Source: an uncultured Lachnospiraceae bacterium
GTDB taxonomy: Bacteria; Bacillota; Clostridia; Lachnospirales; Lachnospiraceae
Direction of reading: 5' to 3'
DNA length: 64,000 nt
Assembly: GCA_910583895.1 (NCBI GenBank)
Contig: CAJTYJ010000018.1
Span: forward strand, 1 to 64,000
Program-made: the position numbers and the translations under genes
The notes under the pieces: model-generated
The model's input: only the letters and a program-made list of their open reading frames with translations
Database searches by the model: none
What the model was told of the DNA's origin: nothing
Part shown: positions 25,574 to 32,666 of the stretch, in pieces
Layout of the letters: every line of letters begins with the position of its first letter
Position numbering within the stretch: position 1 is the stretch's first letter

Positions 25574-26692
25574 TCAGGATGCTTTTGACTCCTTTGGCAG
25601 AGTCAGTCCCGCCAACTGTTCCAGGATATTTCCCGCCCCGTTTACGGAGATAGAACCAACTTTGTCACAGATTCGCTCCAGATACTCCAGCTCTTTTAAG
25701 CGGTATAAGATCTGGTTCTCTTCCATCATCTTGGCGGTGTTCAACAGGCTTCTGGTAGAAGCCACTTCCTCTCTGCGCATGATCACATTGGCCTGGGCTT
25801 TTTTCTCTGCCACCAGAACCGTATTCATGATGTCCCGGATCTCGCCCGGCAGGATGATGTCTTTGATGCCCACGTCCAGGATCTCCACACAATACTCTGC
25901 CTGCAGTGCTTTCATCTGCTGGGACAGACACTTGCTGATGGCTTCTTTCTGAGCCAAAAGTTCGTCCAGCCGGTACTGTCCCACATACTCCCGGGCCAGA
26001 AGCTGGATCTTTGTGTACAAAAGCTTTCCGGAGCTCTCTGTCATCTGCACCAGGGCGCAGGGATCGGTGATCTTGTAGCTGCACAGGATGTTCAGGCGGA
26101 TTCCCACTTTGTCGGAGGTCAAAATCTCCTGTCCGGAAATCTCCAGCTGCTGAACTTTCAGATTAAAGATCTTACAGGTTACCTCATGGGCGTAAATCCA
26201 GTAAGAATAGATCCCGGTGGAAAGCCGTTCTGTGTACTGTCCGTCAATGTATAAAAGCCCGGTCTCTCCTGCCCCTATGACGATCTTTTTGTACATCCGT
26301 GCCGGCAGCAGGTTCTGGTACATCAAAGGAACCTGATCCTCTGTGATCCGGGTACCCGTCACATTCACCAGACGGACTTCGTTGGTCTCATAGACATTCC
26401 AGTACAATGCCTCCCCCTCTATCAGGACTTGTTTGTACACGCCATTGACCGTATGTATGCCGATGCAGTCATCCGGGATCTGCACCCGCATCACCCGTGC
26501 GGCAAATTCCGGACGTTTCATCAGAATGCTGACTGGAAGATCCTGTGTGTCCACCTTTCCGGTCATGGCTACAATCTTCAGTTCATATCCCATCCAGGAA
26601 GGAAGATGGTATTTTCCGGCGAACAGAAGCTTTTCCAAAACGCCGTTTTTCAATAAATATCCGCATTCCTGCTCTTTGACTAAATATCTCAT
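25574..26692 (-). CDS. Slipin-family SPFH/band-7 protein
   Basis: A 372-residue slipin. The SPFH domain (about 125-285) has the family pattern NLKVQQLEISGQEILTSDK, followed by VQLLAREY-like and EYCVEILDVGIKDIILPGEI segments. The C-terminal region (about 285-372) is a charged helix with VASTRSLLNTAKMMEEN. Unlike stomatin-type slipins it shows no N-terminal membrane segment; instead the first 120 residues form a beta-rich extension (ECGYLLKNGVLEKLLFAGKY), so it is probably soluble or only peripherally bound. GGAGGCAACCG precedes the ATG. It has an isolated position, with a structured-RNA region of about 630 bp upstream. From memory, unverified, soluble slipins of this sort occur in RtcB-type RNA-repair operons. 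Confidence 0.88.
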   Translation of the reverse strand: MRYLVKEQECGYLLKNGVLEKLLFAGKYHLPSWMGYELKIVAMTGKVDTQDLPVSILMKRPEFAARVMRVQIPDDCIGIHTVNGVYKQVLIEGEALYWNVYETNEVRLVNVTGTRITEDQVPLMYQNLLPARMYKKIVIGAGETGLLYIDGQYTERLSTGIYSYWIYAHEVTCKIFNLKVQQLEISGQEILTSDKVGIRLNILCSYKITDPCALVQMTESSGKLLYTKIQLLAREYVGQYRLDELLAQKEAISKCLSQQMKALQAEYCVEILDVGIKDIILPGEIRDIMNTVLVAEKKAQANVIMRREEVASTRSLLNTAKMMEENQILYRLKELEYLERICDKVGSISVNGAGNILEQLAGLTLPKESKAS

Positions 26693-26948
26693 CGGTTGCC
26701 TCCTTATTAATAGTTCCGCTTGCCCCTCCCATCACCCGGGGAGGAGATGGCTTCTCGTCTGCTTTCGCAGCCGCTCACCCATCTGGGCGCTGTACGGGGC
26801 GGCGCTGTGAAAATAGTTCCGCGCCCCTCTTGCTTTGTTTTTTTTGATTTGGAAGTGCGCCTGCTTTTCCCGCCGAAAAAACGGGGAGAGTCCTTGAGAA
26901 AAAGGATCCTGCAGAGGACCTTTGCCTGAATATAATGCGGTCAGTACA
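26693..26948 (-). ncRNA. Structured leader immediately upstream of slipin
   Basis: Read on the minus strand this stretch is a run of stable hairpins. AGATGG/CCATCT (26784-26745) encloses an 8x8 internal loop and CTGC-GAAA-GCAG, a GNRA tetraloop hairpin. CCTCCC/GGGAGG (26744-26725) sits just before the ribosome site. A GGGGC/GCCCC helix (26827-26796) and an AAAGG-TCCT/AGGA-CCTTT hairpin near 26920-26899 lie further up. Sequence TAGTTCCGC followed by GCCCCTC occurs twice (about 26711-26727 and 26814-26829). No coding frame with a ribosome site is seen. Confidence 0.4.
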
Positions 26949-27041
26949 CCAGTACCAAGGCATCGGCTGTCATTCGGATCGTTTCTTCGGTATCCGGACG
27001 ATCTGCTGCCTTTTTCCGGCTGAAAACTTTAAAGGTACTGG
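26949..27041 (-). ncRNA. tRNA-sized structured RNA element of unknown class
   Basis: CCAGTACC and GGTACTGG (27041-27034 and 26956-26949) form an 8-bp closing helix of a 93-nt domain. Directly stacked inside is AAGGCA/TGCCTT. Between these on the 5' side is a TTTTC/GAAAA hairpin, and at the centre ATCGT/ACGAT encloses CGG-ATA-CCG. The layout resembles a degenerate cloverleaf, but T-loop and D-loop consensus bases are missing. It lies downstream of the Y RNA-like element and upstream of slipin. Confidence 0.4.
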
Positions 27042-27146
27042 CTTTTGGTCTGATTTCGGACCAGAAAGCGTTCCCGTTCAAAGTCTTCCGGGAAAAGCAG
27101 AAAACGCGGTTCTTCCGCTTTTGAGCTGCATGGACTGTGCAGTCGT

Positions 27147-27225
27147 TGCAATGATCGCTTTACCACTTAGCAAACTGTTTCCCTAAAACAGTGGAGGATT
27201 CGAACCTCCGAATCATCATAATACA
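27147..27225 (-). ncRNA. Bacterial Y RNA-like (YrlA-type) tRNA mimic
   Basis: On the minus strand, in 5' to 3' order: TGTA; ATGAT (27219-27215); a 5-nt variable segment GATTC; a canonical T-arm GGAGG-TTCGAAT-CCTCC (27209-27193); ACTGTTT (27192-27186); a TAGGG loop; AAACAGT (27180-27174); TT; a D-arm GCTAAGTGGTAAAGC (27171-27157) with the tRNA bases A14, G18, G19 and A21; G; ATCAT (27155-27151); and TGCA. ACTGTTT pairs perfectly with AAACAGT (7 bp, a capped acceptor stem) and ATGAT with ATCAT (5 bp, anticodon-like stem), extended by TGTA/TGCA. So the tRNA parts are present in circularly permuted order, as in the tRNA-like domain of YrlA Y RNAs. Alternative: two decayed tandem tRNA genes, since AAGTGGTAGAG also occurs upstream. 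The Ro-binding stem is not identified. Confidence 0.7.
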
Positions 27226-27242
27226 CCTCTCTACCACTTCCG

Positions 27243-27321
27243 GCATACCATCCGTTCAGAGACGGCGGCACCGCCCAGACCCGGTTTTACGGAAATCTGC
27301 GGCTTTTGGAAGCTGGTATGC
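27243..27321 (-). ncRNA. tRNA-sized structured RNA, first element of slipin RNA array
   Basis: GCATACCA (27321-27314) and TGGTATGC (27250-27243) close a 79-nt domain with a perfect 8-bp helix. Inside, in order, are GCTT-CCAA-AAGC (D-arm position), CAGAT/GTCTG extended by CCG/CGG (anticodon-arm position), GGCGG-TG-CCGCC (a long variable arm position) and CCGT-CTCTGA-ACGG (T-arm position). This is cloverleaf-like, but the universal tRNA bases are absent and no CCA is encoded. A TATGAT -10-like box (27331-27326) would start transcription close to the 5' helix. Confidence 0.45.
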
Positions 27322-27325
27322 ATTT

Positions 27326-27331
27326 ATCATA
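27326..27331 (-). promoter_or_regulatory. Weak candidate -10 box for the slipin RNA array
   Basis: TATGAT on the minus strand, 5 bases before the first RNA element. No convincing -35 box is present at the right spacing and no sigma-54 site (GG-N10-GC) was recognised, so activation by an unknown factor is possible. Confidence 0.25.
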
Positions 27332-27356
27332 CTCCCTCTTAAGGAAAACATCATTT

Positions 27357-27402
27357 AAAAAAAGGTGCGAACTTCCTGTATCTGCCAGAAAGTCTCACAC
27401 CT
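27357..27402 (-). terminator. Intrinsic terminator of the MATE gene
   Basis: On the minus strand AGGTGTGAGACTTTCTG (27402-27386) pairs with CAGGAAGTTCGCACCT (27378-27363) with G.U pairs and one bulge, followed by seven T (27363-27357). It begins about 20 bp after the MATE stop and isolates the slipin RNA locus from upstream transcription. Confidence 0.85.
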
Positions 27403-27421
27403 GTGGATTCGTTTTTTTCAT

Positions 27422-28768
27422 TTAAAAATGCTGTTTCTTGTCAAACCGAAGCGCCCGCTGAAACAAAAGACCGGCTAAAACCGCCGTTAAAAATTCTGCC
27501 GTCGGAAAACTCCACCACACTCCGGCAGCTCCCAGCACGCGGCTTAGAAGAAAAGCTGCCGGAAGCATAATCAAAAGATAACGGCACAAAGAGATCATCA
27601 GAGACGGTCTGCCCATTCCAAGCCCTTCCAGAGCGCTCCCCGCCGTCACAGACACGGAGGATGCCGCAAATCCGATGCAGATGATCCGAAGAGCTCCTGC
27701 CCCTGCCAAGATGGTATCGGACCCCTCCGTAAAAAGCCCGATCAGTGGCTCTGGATACAGAAAACAAAGGACCGTTCCAAAGGACATAATTCCCACGATC
27801 AGATACAGCGCAGTTTTGTAGATTCGTTTCACCCGCTCGTACTCTCCTGCCCCGTAATTGTATCCGATCAGCGGCCGGATTCCCTGGACAATGCCGCTGG
27901 CAGTCAGATACAAAAATGTCTGCAGCTTGTAGTAGACTCCCAGCACCAATACATAGGCCTGAGAAAAAGAAGACAGGATGACATTTAAGCAGGAAATCAT
28001 CAAAGACGGCAGGGATAAAGTCAGAGACGCCGCTACGCCGACGGAATACAGCCTTCTTACAATCTCCCGGTCCGGCTTTACCCACTGTTTTTTTAATTTC
28101 ACCGGAATGGGACGGAGAAAATAATAGCACAGATAGAGGATCAGCGTCAGCACCTGCCCAAGTCCGGTGGCGATGGCAGCTCCTTCGATGCCCAGAGCAG
28201 GAAATGGTCCAGGGCCAAAGATCAAAAGGGGATCCAGGATGATATTTGCAATACATCCGCACAGCATGCTGACCATGGCGACCGTCATTTTTCCAACTGC
28301 CTGGAAGATCTTCTCAAAAGACAAATCCAGCGATATAATCACCGCGAATACAAACACAATTCTGGAATATCGAACTCCCATCTGAATGACAGCAGCATCT
28401 GAAGTAAACAGCCCAAGAAATTCCGGAATCACCAGGATGCAAAAGACCATCAGCACCAGTCCGTGAAGCGCATTCAAGATCATGCCCTGGGTTGCCGCCC
28501 GGTCTGCCATCTGTGCATTTCTTGCGCCCAGAAAATATGCAATCACTGCGTTGATGCCCACGCCGAAACCAATGGTCACTGCATTGATCAGATTCTGCAG
28601 CGGAAATACCAAAGACAGCGCAGTCATGGCATCTTCGCTGATCTTTGCCACAAAATAACTGTCAATAATATTGTACAGAGAATTGACCATCATGGACAGC
28701 ACCATGGGCAGGGACATCGTAAGCACCAGATACAGGATTCCTTTCTCTTTCATAAATGTCTGTTCCAT
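27422..28768 (-). CDS. MATE-family multidrug efflux transporter
   Basis: A 448-residue membrane protein with about 12 hydrophobic segments. The N-terminal TMSLPMVLSMMVNSLYNIID and the repeated motif around the second half (GIVQGIRPLIGYNYGAGEY) are typical of MATE (NorM/DinF branch) cation-coupled exporters. Substrates are probably cationic drugs or metabolites. ATG 28768 has GGAGG 8 bases upstream; the frame is open 42 codons further but those codons cover the leader terminator. All transcripts from the strong promoter at 28885-28913 must pass an intrinsic terminator in the leader, which suggests attenuation. Confidence 0.9.
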   Translation of the reverse strand: MEQTFMKEKGILYLVLTMSLPMVLSMMVNSLYNIIDSYFVAKISEDAMTALSLVFPLQNLINAVTIGFGVGINAVIAYFLGARNAQMADRAATQGMILNALHGLVLMVFCILVIPEFLGLFTSDAAVIQMGVRYSRIVFVFAVIISLDLSFEKIFQAVGKMTVAMVSMLCGCIANIILDPLLIFGPGPFPALGIEGAAIATGLGQVLTLILYLCYYFLRPIPVKLKKQWVKPDREIVRRLYSVGVAASLTLSLPSLMISCLNVILSSFSQAYVLVLGVYYKLQTFLYLTASGIVQGIRPLIGYNYGAGEYERVKRIYKTALYLIVGIMSFGTVLCFLYPEPLIGLFTEGSDTILAGAGALRIICIGFAASSVSVTAGSALEGLGMGRPSLMISLCRYLLIMLPAAFLLSRVLGAAGVWWSFPTAEFLTAVLAGLLFQRALRFDKKQHF

Positions 28769-28791
28769 CACATATCCTCCTTTTTCCGCAC

Positions 28792-28832
28792 AAAAAAATG
28801 CCACACAGCTGCCGGTCAGACAGTTGTGTGGC
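28792..28832 (-). terminator. Terminator hairpin inside the MATE leader
   Basis: GCCACACAACTG (28832-28821) pairs with CAGCTGTGTGGC (28811-28800) with a single mismatch, followed by ATTTTTTT (28799-28792). It ends only 24 bp before the MATE start and lies downstream of the MATE promoter. It can also stop transcription coming from livF, which ends at 28997. Confidence 0.85.
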
Positions 28833-28884
28833 GAAAATGGATCAACTCCAGAAAAATCCACTCCCATGCGGGTTTTATGAAGCC

Positions 28885-28913
28885 ATTGTAGCACACCGGC
28901 ATGCGCCTGTCAA
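28885..28913 (-). promoter_or_regulatory. Strong sigma-A promoter for MATE
   Basis: TTGACA (28913-28908), a 17-bp spacer and TACAAT (28890-28885) on the minus strand. Transcription would start near 28878, giving a leader of about 110 nt that contains the terminator hairpin. Confidence 0.75.
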
Positions 28914-28996
28914 ATCTGAATTTTCTTTCTTCTGGAATAATTTGACAGTCTGCCGGCCGGGCATTATCATGACTCTTTTTCCGGCCAAAAGACAGA

Positions 28997-29713
28997 TCAG
29001 CTTTTGGCCTTTCCAAGATAGGCGGCCTTCACTTCTTCATTCTCCGCCAGTTCCTTGCCGGTTCCGCTTAAGGTGATCTGACCAGTCTCCATGACATAGC
29101 CAAGATCTGCCGCCTTCAGCGCCATGTTGGCGTTTTGTTCCACCAGAAGAATCGTCACGCCCTGCTTGTTGATCTCCCGGATGATGTCAAAGACGCCCTG
29201 AACGATGATCGGTGCCAGCCCAAGAGATGGCTCATCCATCATGATCAGTTCCGGTCTGGACATCAGTGCCCGGCCAATGGCCAGCATCTGCTGTTCACCG
29301 CCGGACAGCGTCCCTGCAAGCTGCCAGGAACGCTCTTTTAAGCGGGGAAACAGGTCATGGACCCAGTTCAGGTCCTCTTCCAGCGAATCTTTTCTCATGT
29401 ATGCACCGATCTTCAGATTCTCCAGAACCGTCAGATCCGAGAAAACTCTGCGGCCTTCCGGTACCAGGGTGATGCCTTTGGGGACGATCTGATCCGTAGG
29501 CAGCCCTGCAAGCTCCGTCTCCTTAAACTGGATGCTTCCGCCTTCCGGCCGTACCAGTCCTACGATAGAACGTAAGGTAGAGCTTTTTCCTGCACCATTG
29601 GCTCCAATCAGTGTCACCACCTGTCCTTTTGGTACATGAAAGCTGATCTCCTTGACCGCCTTGATTCCCCCATAGGATACATTCAGATTGTTTACTTCCA
29701 GAATATTACTCAT
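28997..29713 (-). CDS. livF: Branched-chain amino-acid ABC ATPase LivF
   Basis: A 238-residue ATPase with Walker A GANGAGKSS, Q-loop region, signature LSGGEQQMLAIGRAL, Walker B LIMMDEPSLGLAPI and the H-loop region LLVEQNANMAL. The short length and EPSLGLAP are LivF hallmarks. With LivG it powers import through LivHM of an amino acid delivered by LivK. ATG 29713 follows GGGAGG and overlaps the livG stop by 8 bp. It is the last gene of livKHMGF. Confidence 0.92.
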   Translation of the reverse strand: MSNILEVNNLNVSYGGIKAVKEISFHVPKGQVVTLIGANGAGKSSTLRSIVGLVRPEGGSIQFKETELAGLPTDQIVPKGITLVPEGRRVFSDLTVLENLKIGAYMRKDSLEEDLNWVHDLFPRLKERSWQLAGTLSGGEQQMLAIGRALMSRPELIMMDEPSLGLAPIIVQGVFDIIREINKQGVTILLVEQNANMALKAADLGYVMETGQITLSGTGKELAENEEVKAAYLGKAKS

Positions 29714-30557
29714 CCTGCGCACCTCCCAGATATGCTTCGATGACCCGCGGATTGTTGCGGATCTCTTCCGGTACGCCCTCCGCGATGGGCTTTCCAAAGT
29801 CCAGCACATAGATCCGGTCGGAAATCTCCATCACCAGATCCATATGGTGCTCAATCATAAAGATTGTCAGCCCGAACTCATCCCGGATCCTGTCGATGAA
29901 CTGAGTCAGCTCCAATGTCTCCTGCGGATTCATGCCTGCTGCGGGCTCATCTAACAGCAGCAGTTCCGGCTTGGTGGCCAGTGCACGGGCAATTTCCAGA
30001 TGCCTCTGTTTTCCATAAGGAAGAGAGGTGGACAGCTCATTGCGCACATCTTCCAGATCCATGATCTTCAGAAGCTTCTCTGCTTCTTCTTGCATCTGGT
30101 TCTCTTCCTTTGCATTCAGCCGGAAAGTAGCCGTGAAGACATTGCTGGTGCGCAGCATATGCTTGGCGATCAGAATGTTCTCAAAGACCGTCTGACTCTT
30201 GAACAGCCGGATGTTCTGAAACGTCCTGGCAATCCCAAGGCGCGTGATTTTATCCGGTGTGGGTGCCAGTACATGCTGTCCTGTATACTGATTCGCATTT
30301 TCGCCCCGGTAAAGCTTCTTCATCTTGCCCTGGGGGAAATTCTGGATGATCATTTTATCTTTATAATAGACTGCTCCGTTGGTGGGCGCATACACACCGG
30401 TGATCACGTTGAAAGCGGTGGTCTTGCCGGCGCCGTTAGGGCCGATTAAGGATACGATCTCCCCTTTGTTGACCTCCAGATTCATGTTGTCCACAGCGAT
30501 GACGCCGCCAAACTGCATGGTCACATTCTCTACTTTCAGGACATGCTCTTTACTCAT
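29706..30557 (-). CDS. livG: Branched-chain amino-acid ABC ATPase LivG
   Basis: A 283-residue ATPase with Walker A GPNGAGKTT, the LivG-specific insertion around TGVYAPTNGAVYYKD and ARTFQNIRLFKSQTV, signature LPYGKQRHLEIARAL, Walker B LLLLDEPAAGMNP and H-loop MIEHHMDLV. It pairs with LivF. ATG 30557 follows GGGAGGTGGC. It overlaps livM at its 5' end by 8 bp and livF at its 3' end. Confidence 0.92.
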   Translation of the reverse strand: MSKEHVLKVENVTMQFGGVIAVDNMNLEVNKGEIVSLIGPNGAGKTTAFNVITGVYAPTNGAVYYKDKMIIQNFPQGKMKKLYRGENANQYTGQHVLAPTPDKITRLGIARTFQNIRLFKSQTVFENILIAKHMLRTSNVFTATFRLNAKEENQMQEEAEKLLKIMDLEDVRNELSTSLPYGKQRHLEIARALATKPELLLLDEPAAGMNPQETLELTQFIDRIRDEFGLTIFMIEHHMDLVMEISDRIYVLDFGKPIAEGVPEEIRNNPRVIEAYLGGAQDE

Positions 30558-31638
30558 GGGAGCCACCTCCCTCTGCTGTTTTTTTTCTGCCAAATTTATT
30601 TTTGAAGAAATTCGCGATTCCTTCCACGGAAAATTCCCGGGTGCCCATAATTCCCTGCCGGTAGAACAGCACCATCAGCATGATGACCACCGCAAATACA
30701 ACCTTCCGGAAACCAGGACGCAGAAGCGGAACATGAAAACCGCCGATGTACAGATTCTCATTGTCCAGAAAACGAAGCCACCACTCGGAACAGGCAATGA
30801 ACAAAAAGGAACTGATACAGCTTCCGGTCACAGAACCGATCCCGCCGATGACTACAATCAGAAGGATTTCATAGGTCATGGCCGACTTAAACATGGATGC
30901 CTGAATCGTTGTCTGATACATGGCGAGCAGTCCGCCGGACACACCTGCAAAAAAGGAGCTGATCACAAAGGCCAGACGCTTGTGATGGGCCAGATTGATC
31001 CCCATGGCCTCCGCCGCAATCTCGTCATCCCGAATGGCCTTAAAAGCTCTGCCGTAAGTGGAATTGATCAGCATGACAATAAGCGCAATGCAGATTCCGG
31101 ATACGATAAAAGGATAGAGCACCGATTTAAACGACGGAAAACTTCTCAAAAGATTGGAGCCGTTGGTCACCGGTCCCAGTTTATCCCACTGGAACACGGC
31201 TCTTATGATTTCTGCAAATCCCAGAGTTGCAATCGCCAGATAGTCACTCTTCAGGCGAAGCACCGGAAGTCCGATCAGATAGGCAAACACGGCCGCCAGA
31301 ATGCCCCCTGCGATCAGCGCCACCGGAACCGGCACTGTGAACTGGACAATTCCGCCGTCAAAGTACTGATAGACACTTCCTCTGGATTCCACCGGAATCG
31401 TCAGGATCGCATAGGCATAGGCCCCAAGCAGCATAAATCCGGCCTGACCCAGAGAAAAAAGTCCGGTAAAACCGTTTAACAGGTTCATGGATACGGCCAC
31501 CAGCGCATAGATGGCGCCCTTTTTCAGTACCGTGAAAAACATAGAACCGGAAGGCAGGATCTGCTCCAAGATAAAAAGCGTTGCCAGAAGCGCCACAATC
31601 AGCCCGGCGTTCCATATCATTTTTGTATTTTTATTCAT
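30550..31638 (-). CDS. livM: Branched-chain amino-acid ABC permease LivM
   Basis: A 362-residue permease with about ten hydrophobic segments. The LNGFTGLFSLGQAGFMLLGAY motif in the N-terminal half and the EAA-type loop (AIRDDEIAAEAMGIN) are characteristic of LivM. It contacts LivG/LivF in the cytoplasm and forms the channel with LivH. The start lies 14 bp after the livH stop. Confidence 0.9.
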   Translation of the reverse strand: MNKNTKMIWNAGLIVALLATLFILEQILPSGSMFFTVLKKGAIYALVAVSMNLLNGFTGLFSLGQAGFMLLGAYAYAILTIPVESRGSVYQYFDGGIVQFTVPVPVALIAGGILAAVFAYLIGLPVLRLKSDYLAIATLGFAEIIRAVFQWDKLGPVTNGSNLLRSFPSFKSVLYPFIVSGICIALIVMLINSTYGRAFKAIRDDEIAAEAMGINLAHHKRLAFVISSFFAGVSGGLLAMYQTTIQASMFKSAMTYEILLIVVIGGIGSVTGSCISSFLFIACSEWWLRFLDNENLYIGGFHVPLLRPGFRKVVFAVVIMLMVLFYRQGIMGTREFSVEGIANFFKNKFGRKKTAEGGGSHE

Positions 31639-31652
31639 GATAAACGCCCCCT

Positions 31653-32537
31653 TTACACTTTATCCGTTGCTTTTTCGCCAAAGAGTCCGGTCGGTTTGGC
31701 GATCAGAATCACGATCAGAAGTGCGAAGGTGAACGCATCCGAGAAGGTGGTCCATCCAAGCCCTTTGATAATATTTTCACAGATACCGATGATAAATGCA
31801 CCGATCACCGCGCCGGGAATGGAACCAATCCCGCCGAACACTGCGGCAACGAATGCCTTCAGACCCGGCATGGCTCCGGCAGTCGGAGTCACTCCGGTGT
31901 AGTTGGTAAAGAACAAAAGGCTGCCAATGGCGGCCAGAAACGTACCGATGATAAAAGTCATACTGATCACGGAGTTGATCTTGATCCCCATCAGCTGGGA
32001 AGTCTCAAAATCTCTTGATGCCGCACGCATGGCCATGCCAATCTTTGTCTTTTTAATCAGAAGCACCAGAGCCACCACCAGGATGATGGTCAGAACCGGT
32101 GTGATCAAAGTCACCCGCTTGGTGGTTGCCCCGAGTATCGTCACGGTGTCACTGATCCAGGGAATCGTGGGATACTGCTGGGAAAGTCCGCCGGTCACGT
32201 ACAGCGCCATATTCTGCAGCAGATAGGAAACACCGATTGCCGAGATCATAATCGACATACGGGGGGCGCTCCGAAGGGGCTTATACGCCACACGCTCCAC
32301 CAGAAAGCCCAGGAAAACAGTTACCACGATCATAAATGGGATCGCTATGTAGATCGGCATCGCGGTGACCGCATAGACCATAAGCAGTCCGGCCACCATA
32401 AAGATATCGCCATGGGCAAAATTGATCAGCCTCAGAATACCATAGACCATGGTATATCCGATGGCGATCAGGGCATACTGCCCTCCCACAGAAACACCTG
32501 CCATCAGATAAGGCAGGTTTCTCGTAATCCATTCCAT
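31653..32537 (-). CDS. livH: Branched-chain amino-acid ABC permease LivH
   Basis: A 294-residue permease with about eight hydrophobic segments. VGGQYALIAIGYTMVYGIL near the N-terminus, INFAHGDIFM and the EAA-like MRAASRDFETSQLMGI loop are LivH hallmarks. ATG 32537 has CGGAGG upstream. It follows livK by 129 bp, a gap that contains an 11-bp stem-loop probably setting the ratio of LivK to the membrane parts. Confidence 0.9.
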   Translation of the reverse strand: MEWITRNLPYLMAGVSVGGQYALIAIGYTMVYGILRLINFAHGDIFMVAGLLMVYAVTAMPIYIAIPFMIVVTVFLGFLVERVAYKPLRSAPRMSIMISAIGVSYLLQNMALYVTGGLSQQYPTIPWISDTVTILGATTKRVTLITPVLTIILVVALVLLIKKTKIGMAMRAASRDFETSQLMGIKINSVISMTFIIGTFLAAIGSLLFFTNYTGVTPTAGAMPGLKAFVAAVFGGIGSIPGAVIGAFIIGICENIIKGLGWTTFSDAFTFALLIVILIAKPTGLFGEKATDKV

Positions 32538-32614
32538 AAAAAACCTCCGAATTGTTGTTAGACAGATAAAAAACGCACAATTGCCGGTCCAAGAGAAACA
32601 CCGGCTAAACATAT

Positions 32615-32643
32615 ATGGCGGGAGCCATAAGAGCTCCCGCCAT
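32615..32643 (-). promoter_or_regulatory. Intercistronic stem-loop between livK and livH
   Basis: ATGGCGGGAGC (32643-32633 on the minus strand) pairs perfectly with GCTCCCGCCAT (32625-32615) around 7 bases. No T-run follows on the minus strand, so it looks like a partial attenuator or a 3'-end stabilising stem for the abundant livK message. Confidence 0.65.
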
Positions 32644-32666
32644 CAAAAAACTCATCAATTCCGCTC

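Noticed and set aside
26745..26784. Group II intron domain V-like hairpin (AGC, GAAA tetraloop, bulge)
   Set aside because: The lower stem does not pair as domain V requires and no intron-encoded protein or other intron domains are present.
26720..27186. Short plus-strand frames in the slipin RNA region (26720-26929, 26935-27186)
   Set aside because: No ribosome sites, no family, and the sequence is better explained by paired RNA helices.
27147..27225. Ordinary tRNA gene
   Set aside because: The T-arm half precedes the D-arm half, no anticodon loop is closed between the halves, position 33 is not U and no CCA is encoded.
28769..28894. 42-codon N-terminal extension of the MATE protein
   Set aside because: It is translated from the leader and terminator hairpin and lacks a ribosome site; ATG 28768 has GGAGG at the right distance.
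30379..31479. 366-codon plus-strand frame over livG/livM
   Set aside because: Low-complexity His/Lys/Gln-rich shadow of the permease genes; no start context.
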